64,000 nucleotides of DNA from Opisthorchis felineus (GCA_004794785.1 SJOL01003093.1:1-64000), one strand, 5' to 3'. Positions 46,201 through 58,926 are shown, numbered from the stretch's first letter. Program-made: numbers and translations. Notes: generated from the letters alone by a model not told the origin.

Positions 46201-48064
46201 TTCAAACTCATCGGTGACCTGGGAATCCTGCATTATCCGCTTCAATCCGAAGAGCGTATGAACCGGAAAAACAGTCACCGGCTTCCAGAGGTTTCTGAGC
46301 TATAGACTTTGCCCTGCTTTTCGCTGGATTGGATCTTTGAAGTGCTCCATGGCTGTCCAATAAAAAATACGTCCATCGGTACCGGAGAATCTACTCGCCT
46401 AGACTTTAGAGCGAATGTCCCAACCTTTCGCTCACACGCACATCTTACCCGTCCCAAAAAGCATGCCGTTGTTAAGCAAAATTAATTCAATCACTTGATT
46501 CTGTCCAACCACACTTCTGTTAAATGAACGGGAGATATTTTCGTGATGAAATACCTGTTGAACCAAATGACCACAACAACTTCATCCCACGATATACCAG
46601 CGGGCAACGTGTGTTTAGACGCTGAACACTGGAACTGCATTTCTTCTCGGCCATCCCAGTTCTCGAATTTGTCTAGAGCCTCCACTTCCGAATTATACTG
46701 TCTGGGTTACTGTAACCACATTATTGTGTGCGCAGTGGCATGAGACGGGCGAGTCGAACACTGAATGGCATTCCTTTGTGACCGTCATTTTGTACTGTGA
46801 CCCGTGTTGCTAAGTTCGACACTTTCGGTGCTACAACAGCTAGGTTATACTAACCGCACGTTTTGTCACACCACCAGTTCATCCGCAGAAAAAATCTCAG
46901 TGCCAGTTGTGATTGCTAACATTACCAAGTTCAGAATAGTGCCACATTAATAGGTTGAACTGGTTGTAGTTGGAGCGGGTTACGTATTTTGCTGCTATTC
47001 CACAGTCACAGTGTTCAATCAGTACTGTTCAGGTTGCACGACAATATTAGATCGATACCAGTACAACTCTTTGATAAAGAACCTCCACCGAACAGGCCGT
47101 TTCCCCTTTCCTCGAGGTGGATTCTGATCGCGAATCCGTTTTACTGCAGTAGTGAATTGCACAAGGACCTTTCTTTTCACTCAGTTATTTGAAGATAAGA
47201 AGGAATGGCTTTCAGCATTGGACAAATCCCCTGGTCCATATGGTACTGATCCTGTTCTGATCCACCTAATTTTCATAAGTACATCTGACTTTGCTTCGTG
47301 GTGGACTGCATTGAGCCTTTTGCCATCACTTCCGTACTTAGTTTTGTTCCGTCGTTCCAAATTACTCTCAGTTCGAACGATTTCATCATATAGAATGTAT
47401 CTCGATTTACCAAAGAAATCCAGCAACTCTGGCGTGATTACACAGTGTGTTATTCCAGTACCAGCTTTTACGATGAAAAGCTGCACCTTGACATGGCGGT
47501 CGGACGTAAGTGCTGCACTGATTCTGCGAGCTATACTGGCTAGAACTCCATTCCATAATGTGCAGCCATGCCAAGAAGGCGAAGTGAGAGCACTAAGACG
47601 AACAGCCACCAGCCTCCGTAATACGAGGCAGTCTGCAGATAAAGTCATACCGACCAGCATTTCCGTATTTATGGAAGTGGCAATGATTCGATACGGCCGG
47701 TGTATAAGTAAAACCTTTGAAAAACCCGATACGGGTCAAAATGCACCTGCTACGGACAGTAGCATCAGGAGTGAGAGATCTGTGCCTTACTCCCTGGTCT
47801 CTCGGGCTAGGCTAGTCTCGCGCAGTCTAGCGGGTCAAACTACTTAGTCATCGGCCTCTGGCAAGATTCCCCAAGATTACTACCGATTTTTTAGTCAAGA
47901 GCTCAAGGTGAAATACCTCAAACAAAACTTCCTCGGCTTAACAACCCGGAAGTACAATTCGCCCGTACAGCTCTTCATTCACCGATCATCACCTATACCC
48001 CCTCCCCAGTCTTCATAGGGTCCACTGTGCTCAATCCAAATGCTAGTCCCCTAACCACAGTTCA
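43201..48064. other. Long stretch without a recognised gene
   Basis: Nothing here could be named. Open frames worth noting are 94 codons at 43802-44086 (plus), 81 codons at 45393-45638 (minus), and two overlapping long frames at 47152-47847 (plus, 231 codons) and 47181-47660 (minus, 159 codons). None shows a domain, signal peptide or cysteine pattern I recognise. Region 45.9-46.5 kb read on the minus strand has a weak polyprotein feel (AQKPLEAGDCFSGSYALRI), but I could not match it to a retroelement. Confidence 0.35.
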
Positions 48065-50640
48065 ATGTCTGAACTGCCGCCCATTATACCAAATCAAAAT
48101 ACTCCCTTATTGAACTCAGAAGATCTTATCCGTATTGCAACCTTCAGTGCCCGTACTGTCTGTCAAATGTGGCAACAGAAATCTCTTGTTGAAACTTTGC
48201 TTTCCCCTCCTGTCGCTCTATGTGGTTTGTCTCCGGAACACGCACAGAAGACCCTACGTCGCTCCTGCACCTCAACCCGCCCAGCATAAACTCACATGTC
48301 CCACATTTTACTCTTCCAGTACCCTGCGATCCCGATGCAATGGTTGCGGTATCTTCGGCATGGGAGTTGCACTCAGCCGCAGGTACAAAGACTTCATTTG
48401 ACTGGATTCCAATAAACAGTTGTCTTCGCATATTACGATTGTCTTATTCATGTGATACCGACGCCGTTCGATGCGGTAAACGGAGTCTACTTGTCGTTTT
48501 AGCATGCGGCCCGACAGATTGCAGTTCCGAAGATGAGGAAGTTTTTTTATCTGGATCCGTCAGGGATGCTTCAGTCTTCAGGAACATATATATTAATCCT
48601 ACCGGGTGATCTGAACGCTCAAGTTGGACGACCAAGCCCGGAAGACTCATGGCTGGGTGCGAGATACGTATTCGATGCTCCGCTTACGGAGTATGGGGGG
48701 CGACCTTTTCAGCGAGTCGTGTGCTGAACATCGTCTGTTCCTGGCCGGTACGGACTTTCATCACCAGCGCACACCGAATTAGCTGGAGACCACTAACCGG
48801 ATACCAGCCATGAACTCAATTAGATCTTGGGGCAGTCCTTCCTTCTGGGGGTACGCAACCTGACTCCGATCACGCCATTGTGTGGGTTCGGATATCAGTT
48901 CTGTTTCCCGAAACAGAGCAAACCAGTCCATCAACTTCAGCGAGTTTCAGTTACTCAAATGTGACGTGCAGGCATGGCTAGTATGCTAATGGAAGCACGC
49001 AGCCACATCGATGACGAAGATTGGTTGGAGGATGAATGAGAGTGGAGGAAGATAGGCTCTCAGCTTTTAGGGCTGTTTGTGCAACTCGTCCAACTCGACA
49101 AATGAACACTAGGTATCAAAGAAGATGGTGAATCCTTCGTGAGCATTGTAACCACCTTACCGCAGAAGATTTGAGACGAAAGTGCTTCGACCGTGCTTCC
49201 AATCTTCAAAAAAGGTGCAAGAGCGTCGTTCGGGAAACATCGTTACATTAGTCTGGTGGTTGTCGTACCCAGACTGCTCTCTGGTATTATTTTGCGTAGG
49301 CTGATCGGTTATGGGAAGAGATATTCGTGAGAACCAAGCCGGTTTCCGCCCTGACCATATCTTTACTTTGAGTGGTTCTCGAACAACGCCACTCTTTTAA
49401 ACCTTCTACGTTTTTCGTTTTTCTTGATCTGAAGGCTGTTTCTGATTTTGCTTGTCATCAGAAACTAGGGCGGCGCCTGGCAATCTGAGATGTCGCTTCT
49501 AAATTCTTATCCCTCATGGGAGCATTGTATGCGGGCTTACAGCAAGCTGTCACCTGAGTTCACAACGTCCAGTGATGTAAGATTAGGCCATTGTCTCACC
49601 ATTCCTCTTCGGTTTTTGTTATTGACTTGTTGCTTGAAACTTGTCTGCTTGCTTCTGAAACCTCAGGGATCGAAATGCTCACGGGCTTTGAGTACACAGC
49701 GTAACCGCCCTCCCTGATTCAGATCCTTCAAAGATGCAAATCATTCTAAATAACTTCAAAAATTCTGCCGCATGGTTTAGTATGTGCTTTACACCTGCGA
49801 CTTGTAAAGTGCTGTTACAAGACTTTGTGGGATCCAACCAGCCAGTCGATGTGGTAAATAAATTTGCTCACTTGGACAATCGTAGAAGTTTCCGTAGACT
49901 GGTTGGAAACGAGATCAACTCTCGAATCCGACAACTTTTGAAAACCTCCGTCACCTATGTGCTGGTTTGTCAAGTGCAGAGTATAGACTCCGTCGGTTCG
50001 ATCCATATCGTTTTGCAGATTGGAAACGTGGCCTCTAGGTGCAGAGGATTTACGAAACAACTCGGCATCTGACCATCAGTATATCCGAAGTACTGGTCAG
50101 GTCTGGTGGAAACATCAGAGTACGAATGCTGAATGAAGTACACCAGGTGGTTTTGTGAAGAAGAAACTCTCCCTCGGTGGTGGGGATGCGGTAGTCAGGA
50201 ATGTACTTCACATATCATAGGACCGTCTCCCTCGCAGAGCTTATTTTTGTTTGTAAGTTTCGTCGTGAGTGGGAACAACCGATAGACCGACAATCTATGG
50301 CCCTGTGATGAAGTATGAAGGCACTGGCCCATAAACTCAGTCTGTTTGACAACTGCCGCCTCCCTGAATTAGGTGATCCGAGACTCAGCTCATCCGGGTT
50401 TAGTGTCATGGGCATACATGGCCCAGTCACGCGATCGGTGACTGACGCGATCGGCGTCTATGCTATTGCCTTCTCTGAGTAGCTGCTCAGTTTCTTGTTC
50501 CCCAAAACAACTAGGCTGATGGAGTAGGAACTAGTTGACTATGCTTTCACCTCCGATACTTGCCTGTATCACCCTCCTATTTTTCGGGGACCGAAACTGC
50601 AGCGGCTGGAACCAGCTCGGCGTTGCAACCTGGTCTGTAG
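48065..50640 (+). mobile_element. RTE-type LINE, nearly full length but decayed
   Basis: The endonuclease starts with DLIRIATFSARTVCQ; family DLIRIATFNVRTL, so the metal-binding Asn is Ser. It continues with VSGTRTEDPTSL (family SETR, catalytic Glu lost), DWIPINSCLRILRL, CGPTDCSSEDEEVF, and GDLNAQVGR at about 48605-48640. The RT begins near 49190 with PIFKKGARASFGKHRYISLV, then ENQAGFRPDHIFTL, VFLDLKAVSDFACHQKLG, CFTPATCKVLLQDF and INSRIRQLL. Near 50330 come MKALAHKLSLFDNCRLPEL, and the 3' block ends at 50580-50625. Many frameshifts and stops make it inactive. It is the most complete LINE here and a good reference for the other fragments. Confidence 0.8.
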
Positions 50641-53500
50641 ACGATAAACTTATCTGAACTGAGCACCGTTTTCCATTGTAGTTCTAATTTGCGGCTTTCC
50701 GCGCCACGTTTGTGACAATTTTGAATTTCGGAGAAACAGCGTAAGCATTAGCTTATAGCCATTTGGTAGCCTACTAAATGTTCGTTTGGATTTCAGGCCA
50801 TTGTTACTTGTTGGCCAACCTCATCAGTGATCAACACGTCATTTAGTGAGTTCACTGTCACATTATTATCTTACGGCAAGCCCCTTGTGTCAAACGACCG
50901 AAGACCTGCACTACTGGCTGGCGAACGAAAGACTGACATGATGCCATCTAACAAAATTCAAGAGTGAGCTCTACCGTTTTTCACCAGTAACAATACTCCA
51001 TTACTCTTGAGCTTGAGGCCGTCTTCACCCTATTCAATCAGCGACCTCCAGAAATCGTCCATATTTTATCCTTTAGCTTCTGACGTTCCCGTTTCAGCAC
51101 TGGGACATTGCGTCCCCCTCCTGGGGGACAGTTAAAAATGGCCATTGAAGGCTACAAGAGGTTTCGAAAGTTCGACCCAATTAGCTTTCCTATAGGAGTA
51201 GGTAGCTGGCTTTTATTATTCTCTTATGGGTAAATATGGCCACATGACCACTTTGACAAGCAACCTATGGCGGTATGATGGTCTGTTGACCGAGCTTGGC
51301 AATTGTATTGCAAACTTTTTGTGCGCAGCCAAGGGGCCATCACCAGTGCGGGTTTGCTTGCGCTTCTGTGGTTCCTAAACAGTGCCCAATAACTCTAACA
51401 TTATTGGTCGGTCGTGAGTTGGCTTTCGTATAATTTGATTGGTCAACTCGGAATCTGAGTTGCGTTATGGTCCCGTTTGCTCACGTTGGCTTGGTTCGCT
51501 GAATGCCTCTAATTCGACAGTCCTGTTCATCCGTTGTGATTGGTCTGTTTCTCCTTGCTTTGTAGTCTGGTTTCCTCCGCTCTACTGGCTGATTGAATAA
51601 CTGTTTTAATAGCTCTCTACCTCCGGTCCGATTGGTCCGTTGCATATTATTGTGCTGTTTGATTTCCCACATGGTTCAGATTCCAGTAATTGTGTAATTC
51701 TGTTGTTCGTATGGCCTGATAGACTGAACAGATGTCGATGTGTTTATTGATGGCCTTCTCAGTAGAATAACACTCACCGCAAACTCTCGTCTCCTTTTGG
51801 TTCTCATATGAACAAGTATTTGGACGTTGTCCAGACTGAACTGATGTTCCGCTCTGTCTTTGTGAATTGTGACCACAGCACAATTTAGGTTTCAATGTTG
51901 GCCCATCAGATTACTCGACGATCACTTCGCGAGCGACCAGCAACGTTAGAGATGTTAGATACTGTTTGGAAACCATATAAGCGCCGGAGGAGGGATTTGT
52001 CCACCCAACCCTACACTGACGATGGCTCCTCAATTTGGGAGAAATGTTTGCAATAGAACTGCCAAACTCCGTGAACAATCAGGCAGCTCACCTGAGCTAT
52101 TTGTACTCTGCAACATCGCCAACTAGCATGTGCTTTTCTGGCTTTCTGCCCAGCACAGGAGGTGATAAGTGAAAAACAGTGGCCAGCACGCATGGGGCGA
52201 AAAAATCCCCTTCCATTATGGATGGAGTGAACGGGCATCCTTACTGATACCTGAACTACGCTACTTTTTAATGGTAGGACGATGAGAACACCTATGTTAC
52301 TGGCCATAACTGTCCTCTCGTATGGAACCTGTTCTCTAAAAGGGATTCAGTCTTATTTGTGTTGAATAAGTATGCGACAACCACTCGGTCACATCTGAAC
52401 TTTATCAAATTTGTCCCGAATTCTTCACACGTACTATTCGCTAAAGCGTAATACTTTCGAATGATACCGATTGCCGCTACAATCATAAAGTTCCGGTCGC
52501 GCTGGTCCACCTCATTGCCACCTCTGTGATCTATACCCATGCCCTACATGCTTACCTGGTGGATTGCTGACATAAGACACTTTGTAACACTGGACACGGG
52601 GTTACTTGTTGTTGCAGTCCTATCTGCTGGTTATAGCTCAGTATCAGTTAGCTGGTTAATTCTGCCTGTGCGGCTGAACAGAACTCGCCAAAAACTAACA
52701 GTTTCGAAGATACAGTTGTGCACTCCGTACTGTCACTCGGATGACGTAAAATCGTAGTTTAATGGGGTTCCGTTTTTCTAATTTTTTTTTATTGCTGTGG
52801 CATACGGAAATCACAAGACAAGTGTATGCGTGTGTGCACGTGCATCGCATAGCGGGCGTTGTGGTGCATGCCAAGGTGGAGAATAACTCGACCACATTGC
52901 CGTGGCCTTGGAGGCATTGCAAGTCAGCCAAACGCAATTGGTCGATACAATGAGAGATGGACATATTTATGGGTCTAGCGACGACAGGGGGGTCTATACA
53001 TCAGTTACGCAACACACATCGGACACCAAAGAACGGGGGTGCGGTACAACAGAACCCCTCTCCCAGCAGTGAAAGGGGGCGACGGATCGGCGGTAACTCT
53101 ATAGTCACATCCCGTCCACCACCTCATGTGATTCTGCCACAAGTCATCTTCCCACCAGCTATCCGCCCTAAAAACCCCATCCCTCTCTATCCAACACAGT
53201 GCAATCGACCAATAGTGTAGGAGTATCTGTGACCCAATCGGCTACGTAAATTTCTGTACCTACCAATCGCCGGCCGATCCCTTCCTAAGGTGTAATTGCA
53301 AGCCCATTTTTTATTAATTACATGGTTGACTTGCATGCGACGTTCACCAAATGTTTCGAGCATTTTGCATCGCCAAACCTGTTTAACAGCACTGGAAGTC
53401 TTGAGGATCGGTTCCGGGCCAAACTTGCCTTGGATCTGTTAAACAGATTGAGCACCATGTAGTGTATACTATAGAAAATTCAAAGCCAAAACAGCGTAGT
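50641..53500. other. Stretch without a recognised gene
   Basis: Only short open frames are present. A minus-strand frame at 51895-51647 includes VCGECYSTEKAINKHIDICS, with four Cys and one His. The spacing does not match a standard finger and the frame is short. A repeat shared with 57.1 kb lies at 52060-52130. The frame at 52957-53220 is Pro-rich and unremarkable. Confidence 0.4.
52060..52130 (+). repeat. Dispersed repeat, copy 1
   Basis: The run AACTGCCAAACTCCGTGAAC followed by CAGCTCACCTGAGCTA and a CAACA..GCCA end matches 57121-57195 in the same orientation with about 75-80 percent identity by eye. The family was not identified. Confidence 0.5.
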
Positions 53501-54285
53501 GGGATAAGATGTTATAGTCCGATGTTTCGGTTGTTGTGGGAAACCTTTTTTTAAAGATTTCTACAATCAATTGAATACGAATCGAGTGCAGGGCTATTTG
53601 GGTCCGCCATCGTGTCTCCTGATTTGTGCGTTCCTGAGACCAGTTGGTAGTCAGATGCAACCATCGTGTGTGCATGTATTCGTGATTGTGTGCGTACTTT
53701 GACTAGGATGTCTCCGCTTGTTGTCTGTTGGCTTTGATGCTTCGTTGTTGAGATCATCACTTGAACTTTGGCCACTATGCCTATCAAAGTGTGCGGTAAG
53801 TCCAAGCCAGATAGACGGGATGGTGGCTCCATCACCACGGTTGGCGCAGTTCGCTTGTGCTGGTTTCTGGTATTTCAGCGCACGCCCGTTCCACGTCTGA
53901 CTTGAATCCTGACCGGAGCATACGAATACCATCGAAGTTGATTTGATGGCCGGACTCAAGTGAGTGGAATGTAATGGCTGGGTCGCGTTCAGTTTTTTCT
54001 TACTTGATTGGATTTGGCGGAGGAAAGCGCGCATGTCGTTTGTGCTCCGTGATTCGCAGATGATGTTGCCGGACTGGCAGGTTTATGTATTTGGCCGGAC
54101 ATTATGCACAGGGAACTTGGTAGACGCAATTTGTGCGGTGTTTCCGTTCGGTAAGGTCCTTAGTCCCTACGAGGTGTTACCAAGTCGGAAGAATGTTTTA
54201 ATATCATAATGCCGAAGTATCTTTCGAATGGCACCTGAAATGTCATTTCTATAAGGTATTCCCACGGTGACCACTGGATTTTCGT
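53501..54285 (-). mobile_element. Penelope-like element remnant: GIY-YIG endonuclease end
   Basis: The minus-strand frames read, in order: VGIPYRNDISGAIRKILRHY then IKTFFRLG (the IPYxxGxSExIxRILxxxGIkt linker), a decayed VVYxxxCxxC block near 54110-54150, TEHKRHARF, AITFHSLESGHQINFDGIRM (the HxxxxGHxIxFD motif of the GIY-YIG domain), and LRSGFKSDVERACAEI. One stop and several frameshifts occur. These blocks define the C-terminal endonuclease that Penelope-like elements carry after their RT. No convincing RT was read upstream. Near 53530, downstream of the coding part, sits CCGAAACATCGGAC. Its GAAACATCGGAC core also occurs in the hammerhead repeat at 33.1 and 59.0 kb. Confidence 0.65.
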
Positions 54286-56455
54286 CCCCCTGTCTCACCG
54301 TTCGGGGTAGCGTTCACCCTATTTGCTGGGCAATGAGCCCTATGGGGTATTTATTTTGTTGTAATACCCTACTGAGCACCGAGAAGGAAAGAGAGCGCGT
54401 GTAAAATGGGCAACTTCTGTGGCATTCCCGACAAGGCCCATTCGGTCAGACGGGATCCCACTCATCGTTCAATGTCAATCGTTTGAACAGTTTTTACCGC
54501 ATCACAAGCGGGATGCTTGTGCATAGCCTCCCGGTGGATCACATTCAGCGTGAGAAGGAGCCCTGTCGTCGTCGGCTTAAACCCTACGAACTGGCGGCGA
54601 TTGAACCGTGGTTCATGAGTTGCGTTCCTGCATTTCAAATGTGTAAATGCTCCCGTAACCACCTTCACAAGTTTACGACTACTGCCCATTTTTTTAACCT
54701 TCGTGCTCTACGTACTAAGGTAGGGAATATAACCTGATGGTGGAATGCAACAAAAAGAATTACCTTGACCTAGTGAACAGCTCATGTCAAAATCATCTGA
54801 ACAACGTCAACGTGGTGGAAGTCGTCAAGATTCCTAGTGATTAGAACGGAGCGCTATAGCTGGTGGCTCTGTGGATAGTTGTTTTAGATTAATTCGAGTT
54901 GGCACGTTTATAACTTTTACCTTTCGAGCTAGTGTTCGGATGCTGTTGTTCTGAGCACCAAAGATTCCTGATGGAAGAAGGTGTTGAAGCGACACATGGT
55001 TACCGAAGGATGAAGAGAACAACGTAAGAGCAGACCCCAATGTGAAACGTGTAAGCGAAAGATGTGAAAATTGAGGTAGTGCCGAGCATACTGAACACGA
55101 TCTAGGCAATGCTAGAGCAGCTAAAGCGGATAACCAAGCGGCAAACCCTTCATCGGAATTCAGTAATCACGAGTACTTGTACTAGTTAAGAGCACAGTTT
55201 TCCCACTCGATGGACTTCCAAAACAAGGCGACAGTGAATGCGAATATGTAAATATTCATGGTGCGAAAAGCCTTAAAAATCTATGGAATCGTAGCTACCT
55301 GAGCTCAACTGCCACAAGTTGATCGTGCGATGCCTTTTAATCACTAAGAAAAGTCGTGTTGTACATTACGCTGGAGTCCAACCATGGCCCACCGTCTCTT
55401 GAAGGGGCCAGTGAGTCAACCACCCGATCGTGTCACGGGGGCGGGGAATCGTTAGATAGCGGAACTAGTGTACATACCTGTGTGACGCCTTGGTTCCAAC
55501 TTTCTATAGTGGACGCCTTTGTTCTTGACTGTGTAGTAGATATTTATGGATAAAGCGGTAGCGGTTTTCTATACCACCAAGGCGTGCAAGCGATTAACAC
55601 TAATTTGCATCTGACGTTATAGCTACAGTGTTGACAATTTTCCCTAGTTTCGTCCGGTTATCCTGCCTCCAACCCGCACGTCACATCTTCGCATGAATGT
55701 GCATACTTACGCACCTGCGTTTGGTGCACGCACAATTACGTGGGACACGATAACTGTCGCTCTGCCTCCAGGTTTCTCGGTCTGTAGCAGGCAAGTGCAA
55801 ATCATAGGCTTAATCCTAATATCCCACGGTATGAAAGTGTACCGGTGCAGTTGAGTCAGATGATCAGGAGCCCACGGTACATCCAATCTTCTCAGAGATG
55901 TGGTATAGACGGACCTGCTGAACCGCAACGAGGGGAACGCTAATTTAGGGCTGAGTGCGCACGGGCAACCCTAGTTGACGAAACCGATACAAGCTCACCA
56001 TTGGAACGGTCGATTATTATCCGTGCCCTCTATGTGCAGTGAGGGTGGAATAGCGAACTGAGGGCTTCCTCTGTGGCACCGACAGAAAGTTAAGTTCCCC
56101 CTGAAGCCGTAAGCGTTTCCACGTAGCATGGGTCAAATAACCTTGTCGACTGAAGTTCTAGGGAGGAAATAGTGGTTGGACCGCAGCATGCGTCAGCAAA
56201 AAGTTTGTGCGTATCATCTTAAGTTCCCTCAGAAAAATTAAGGTGCAGTTTACTAACAAGTAACAGCTGTTGGGGAAAACAGCCAACCAAACAGAGACCA
56301 AAACTGGACCAATTATTAATTTATTACACTGAATTATAGGAGAACCATTGCGATATAACCTGATGGATGTAAAAACATGGGAAGAATCTGTGTTCAGCCT
56401 CTGTGCAGGCTTTTTGTAGTGTCTTTAAACCCAGAACATGGCCCAAAAGGAAGAT
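54286..56455. other. Stretch without a recognised gene
   Basis: Open frames are at most about 90 codons (54834-55109, minus). The part next to 54286 may still belong to the Penelope-like element, but I read no RT motif in it. Confidence 0.4.
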
Positions 56456-56634
56456 GTGAGATGGCTTGGTGGTTAGAGCACGAATTTAATGAACGGAAGG
56501 TCCGTGGTTCGAACCCGACCTGTGCATCTCGACTTTCCCTGTCTAGGCGTCAGCCACCTGGCAATATCTCAGCCCTCGTGCTTCCTTCGGGTGGCATGAC
56601 AGCTAAGCACCGAAAGGATTTTACAGTTGAACAA
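56456..56634 (+). mobile_element. tRNA-derived SINE, copy G
   Basis: The A box is GAGATGGCTTGGTGGTTAGAG and the B box GGTTCGAACCCG. The body GTCTAGGCGTCAGCCACCTGG, the block CTTCCTTCGGGTGGCATG, and the end TTACAGTTGAACAATTTG are all present. It is the best-preserved full-length copy in the right half of the window. Confidence 0.8.
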
Positions 56635-57120
56635 TTTGTTTATTTTATATTTCATTCGACTGACCGAAGACTTGCGGCTTTAGAAAGTCAGAACTTCTGT
56701 CTGTTGCTGTCAGTCAGGCCCCGATGGAGGTTGACACCAGGCATAATGGAAAAAATGACGTCGCGGCGGGACGTCTAGGATAGGTTACAACACCCGCATC
56801 TGTTCTCGTGTGATGGGAGGAATGCTTATGTTATCATTAGGTTACTGGTTCATTAGTAATCCTTCTCCAAGATGCCAGGGAATGAGACAGTGAAACAGCG
56901 AATCCAGCGAGGAAAGACAAATGCAATATCAAATTTCTGAATTAGCTTTAAGGTAGCGAACAGTGCTATCAGTCCAAGAGCATAAGAAGAAAGTCACCGG
57001 ACTTTGGAAGAAGCACTTTGAAGGTGAAGCGACCAATTGAGGTCATTAGCTAAGGTAATTGGGAAGACAAATGTTTCCAACCCTGTGTGCTGATAAGCTA
57101 TAAAAAGATCGTGATTACAA

Positions 57121-57195
57121 TCCAACTGCCAAGCTCGGTGAACAGACCAACAACCAAGCAGCGCACCCGAGCTACCTATATTCCACAACACTGCC
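57121..57195 (+). repeat. Dispersed repeat, copy 2
   Basis: It matches 52060-52130 in the same orientation: CAACTGCCAAGCTCGGTGAAC, then CAGCGCACCCGAGCTACC and a CAACACTGCCA end. The unit is longer here by a short insertion (CCAACAACC). Confidence 0.5.
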
Positions 57196-57957
57196 AGATC
57201 TTGATTACGATTACCGAAATGGAGGGAAATAAATAGCTTTGTGTTTTTAGACAGCTAGAAATGGGGAGTGGTCTCAGAACCACGTAACAATTTCATTCAA
57301 CTCGGTTTGAAGTTTCGTGTGAGTTTTTGAAATGCAGGAGGCAAGTTATGCACACCTACAAGGCAAAAAGTACGGGGAGAAAATAGCTCTTTTTACAACG
57401 TCTGCTTGGGCTGATGGTGACGAGGAATTCGCTTAGTCGCACAAATGAGTTCGGTTGGGTTGGGTTAGCAAAATAGTCGTGCACAAGCTCATAAAAACTC
57501 GTTCATTGTGTTCGTCGGCGTGAGTTGTAGCTGCCATCCCCTCAATCACCCCATCCTCGGAGAACGAAAGCGTACATGGTTTATGGCTGAATACCCAACT
57601 GACTGACTGAGAGAAGGCCATTAGTCTGCTGTCCCCGTTTCACGGGAACGTTGACAGGTGACCAAAAATGGACAAATCGCTTTGTGCCACTCTAGGGTAT
57701 AGTTGACCTAAATCGGACGAGAAGTCTCCCCACCTATTCTCTGTACCTGTTAAGGTTAGGAATCGTGAAACAAATTGAGGGAGTGGATGAGCTGTAACGT
57801 AGATAATCCACCTATTCAACCTGATTCTATGGGCGGTGATTTGGGGCGAAAAGAACACCGAACATCCATCAGGCTTGATTAAATTATTGTTCTGTTATGT
57901 TTTCTGAGGTTAGTTTGAGTATGAAAGACAAACATACTGAGGAAACTTATGTTGGTG

Positions 57958-58041
57958 CAATAAAAAACAAAATAAAAAAAAATAAAAAAAAAAAAACAAA
58001 AATTAAAAACAAATGAAAACAAAACAAAAAAAAAAAAACTA
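57958..58041 (+). repeat. A-rich low-complexity tract
   Basis: About 84 bp composed almost only of A with scattered C and T. It could be the poly(A) tail of a retroelement inserted in plus orientation, but no LINE or SINE 3' end is recognisable just upstream. Confidence 0.8.
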
Positions 58042-58659
58042 CCTGAGAATATTTCACCGCGGCCTCATCGTTGCTAGGACCAGCTGGCAACAATAAAAAA
58101 GTGCTGGCATCATTAAAGTGTGAGTCCTTGCTGTAGAAGAGGACGAGAATTGCTGCAGTCAGTCAACCGAAACTTTACTGCTTACTTCTGTGCCACATTC
58201 TGAGCCTGATGGTGCTATGGAAGCATGCACAGCGGCCGAAGATGGATATTTCAAAGTTTTCTTCATTCAACAAATTACGTTGCAATAGTTCTCTTATATT
58301 CAGTGAAAGAAATCAGCAATTCGTCAACTTTTCGTCCCCAACTTTGAGTGTGGAAAACGATCGCTAACAGCAAACAGCATTTGAAGATTCCTGGGGGAGC
58401 TTCACATGATACATCTAAGCTTACTAGTGAATTGGAGTGCAGCCGTCGTGTTCTGACTGCACCGAAAATCAACGATGGCAACTGATCGATTGGCTGGCTA
58501 GCTTACATCTGTTTCGCCAATGCTGCCTGCTCGTGTGCGTCAGCATTCGGCTTGTAGGAGATCCACTGGTCCGTCTATACCACATCCTTGAGGCGATCGG
58601 GTGCGCCGTGTACTCCTAACCACCTGACTCCCCATAAGGTTGCTGAGATCTCTTCGAAA

Positions 58660-58702
58660 GCCCACGACCGGTTTTGCCCTTCTTGGGGATCATCAAGTAG
58701 GC
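58660..58702 (-). ncRNA. Hammerhead-ribozyme-like motif, left arm
   Basis: On the minus strand the order is GCCTAC (stem I), TTGATGA (core, CUGAUGA with U for C), a stem II of CCC/GGG around CAAGAA, AAAAC (GAAAC with A for G), CGGTC, and GTGGGC (stem I). The stem I halves pair over six bases including one G-U. The two core changes probably abolish cleavage. Its value is that the intact stem I supports the fold seen in the right arm. Confidence 0.55.
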
Positions 58703-58883
58703 GCAGCCCCAGAGTTTCCGTCAACCTTATGTTCTACTTGAGCTCAAATTAGAATTCACCAGCTACTCTCATTTGCATACGAATCTGATTCTGACGGGAT
58801 ACTCAACTGAATCCCAGCTCAGTCTCTGGTTTATGATATGGTGTTCAAGTGGACTATAAGGTAGACAGAAATTCGGGGAATGC

Positions 58884-58926
58884 GGCTACCTGATGAGCCC
58901 CAAGAAGGGCGAAACCGGTCGAGGGC
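58884..58926 (+). ncRNA. Hammerhead-ribozyme-like motif, right arm
   Basis: The core is exact: CTGATGA (58890-58896), G-CCC/GGG-C stem II with loop CAAGAA (58897-58910), GAAAC (58911-58915), then CGGTC with the expected cleavage site after C58920. Stem III would be the minimal two base pairs between AC and GT, as in the small type I hammerheads of Penelope-like elements, which often need to act as dimers. Stem I here (GGCTAC with GAGGGC) has two mismatches, while the left-arm copy has the paired version. Consensus core plus covarying stem II closing bases make a hammerhead origin likely; activity of this copy is doubtful. Confidence 0.6.

Larger units (their letters stand above)
56635..58639. 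other. Stretch without a recognised gene
   Basis: It holds a dispersed repeat (57121-57195) and an A-rich tract (57958-58041). Open frames are short. No gene is supported. Confidence 0.45.

Noticed and set aside
51647..51895. A minus-strand Cys/His pattern (VCGECYSTEKAINKHIDICS) considered as a zinc finger
   Set aside because: The spacing does not fit a standard finger, the frame is short, and nothing around it supports a gene.
53718..54209. Open frames on the plus strand across the Penelope-like region
   Set aside because: They are shadows of the minus-strand GIY-YIG remnant, whose motifs are recognisable.
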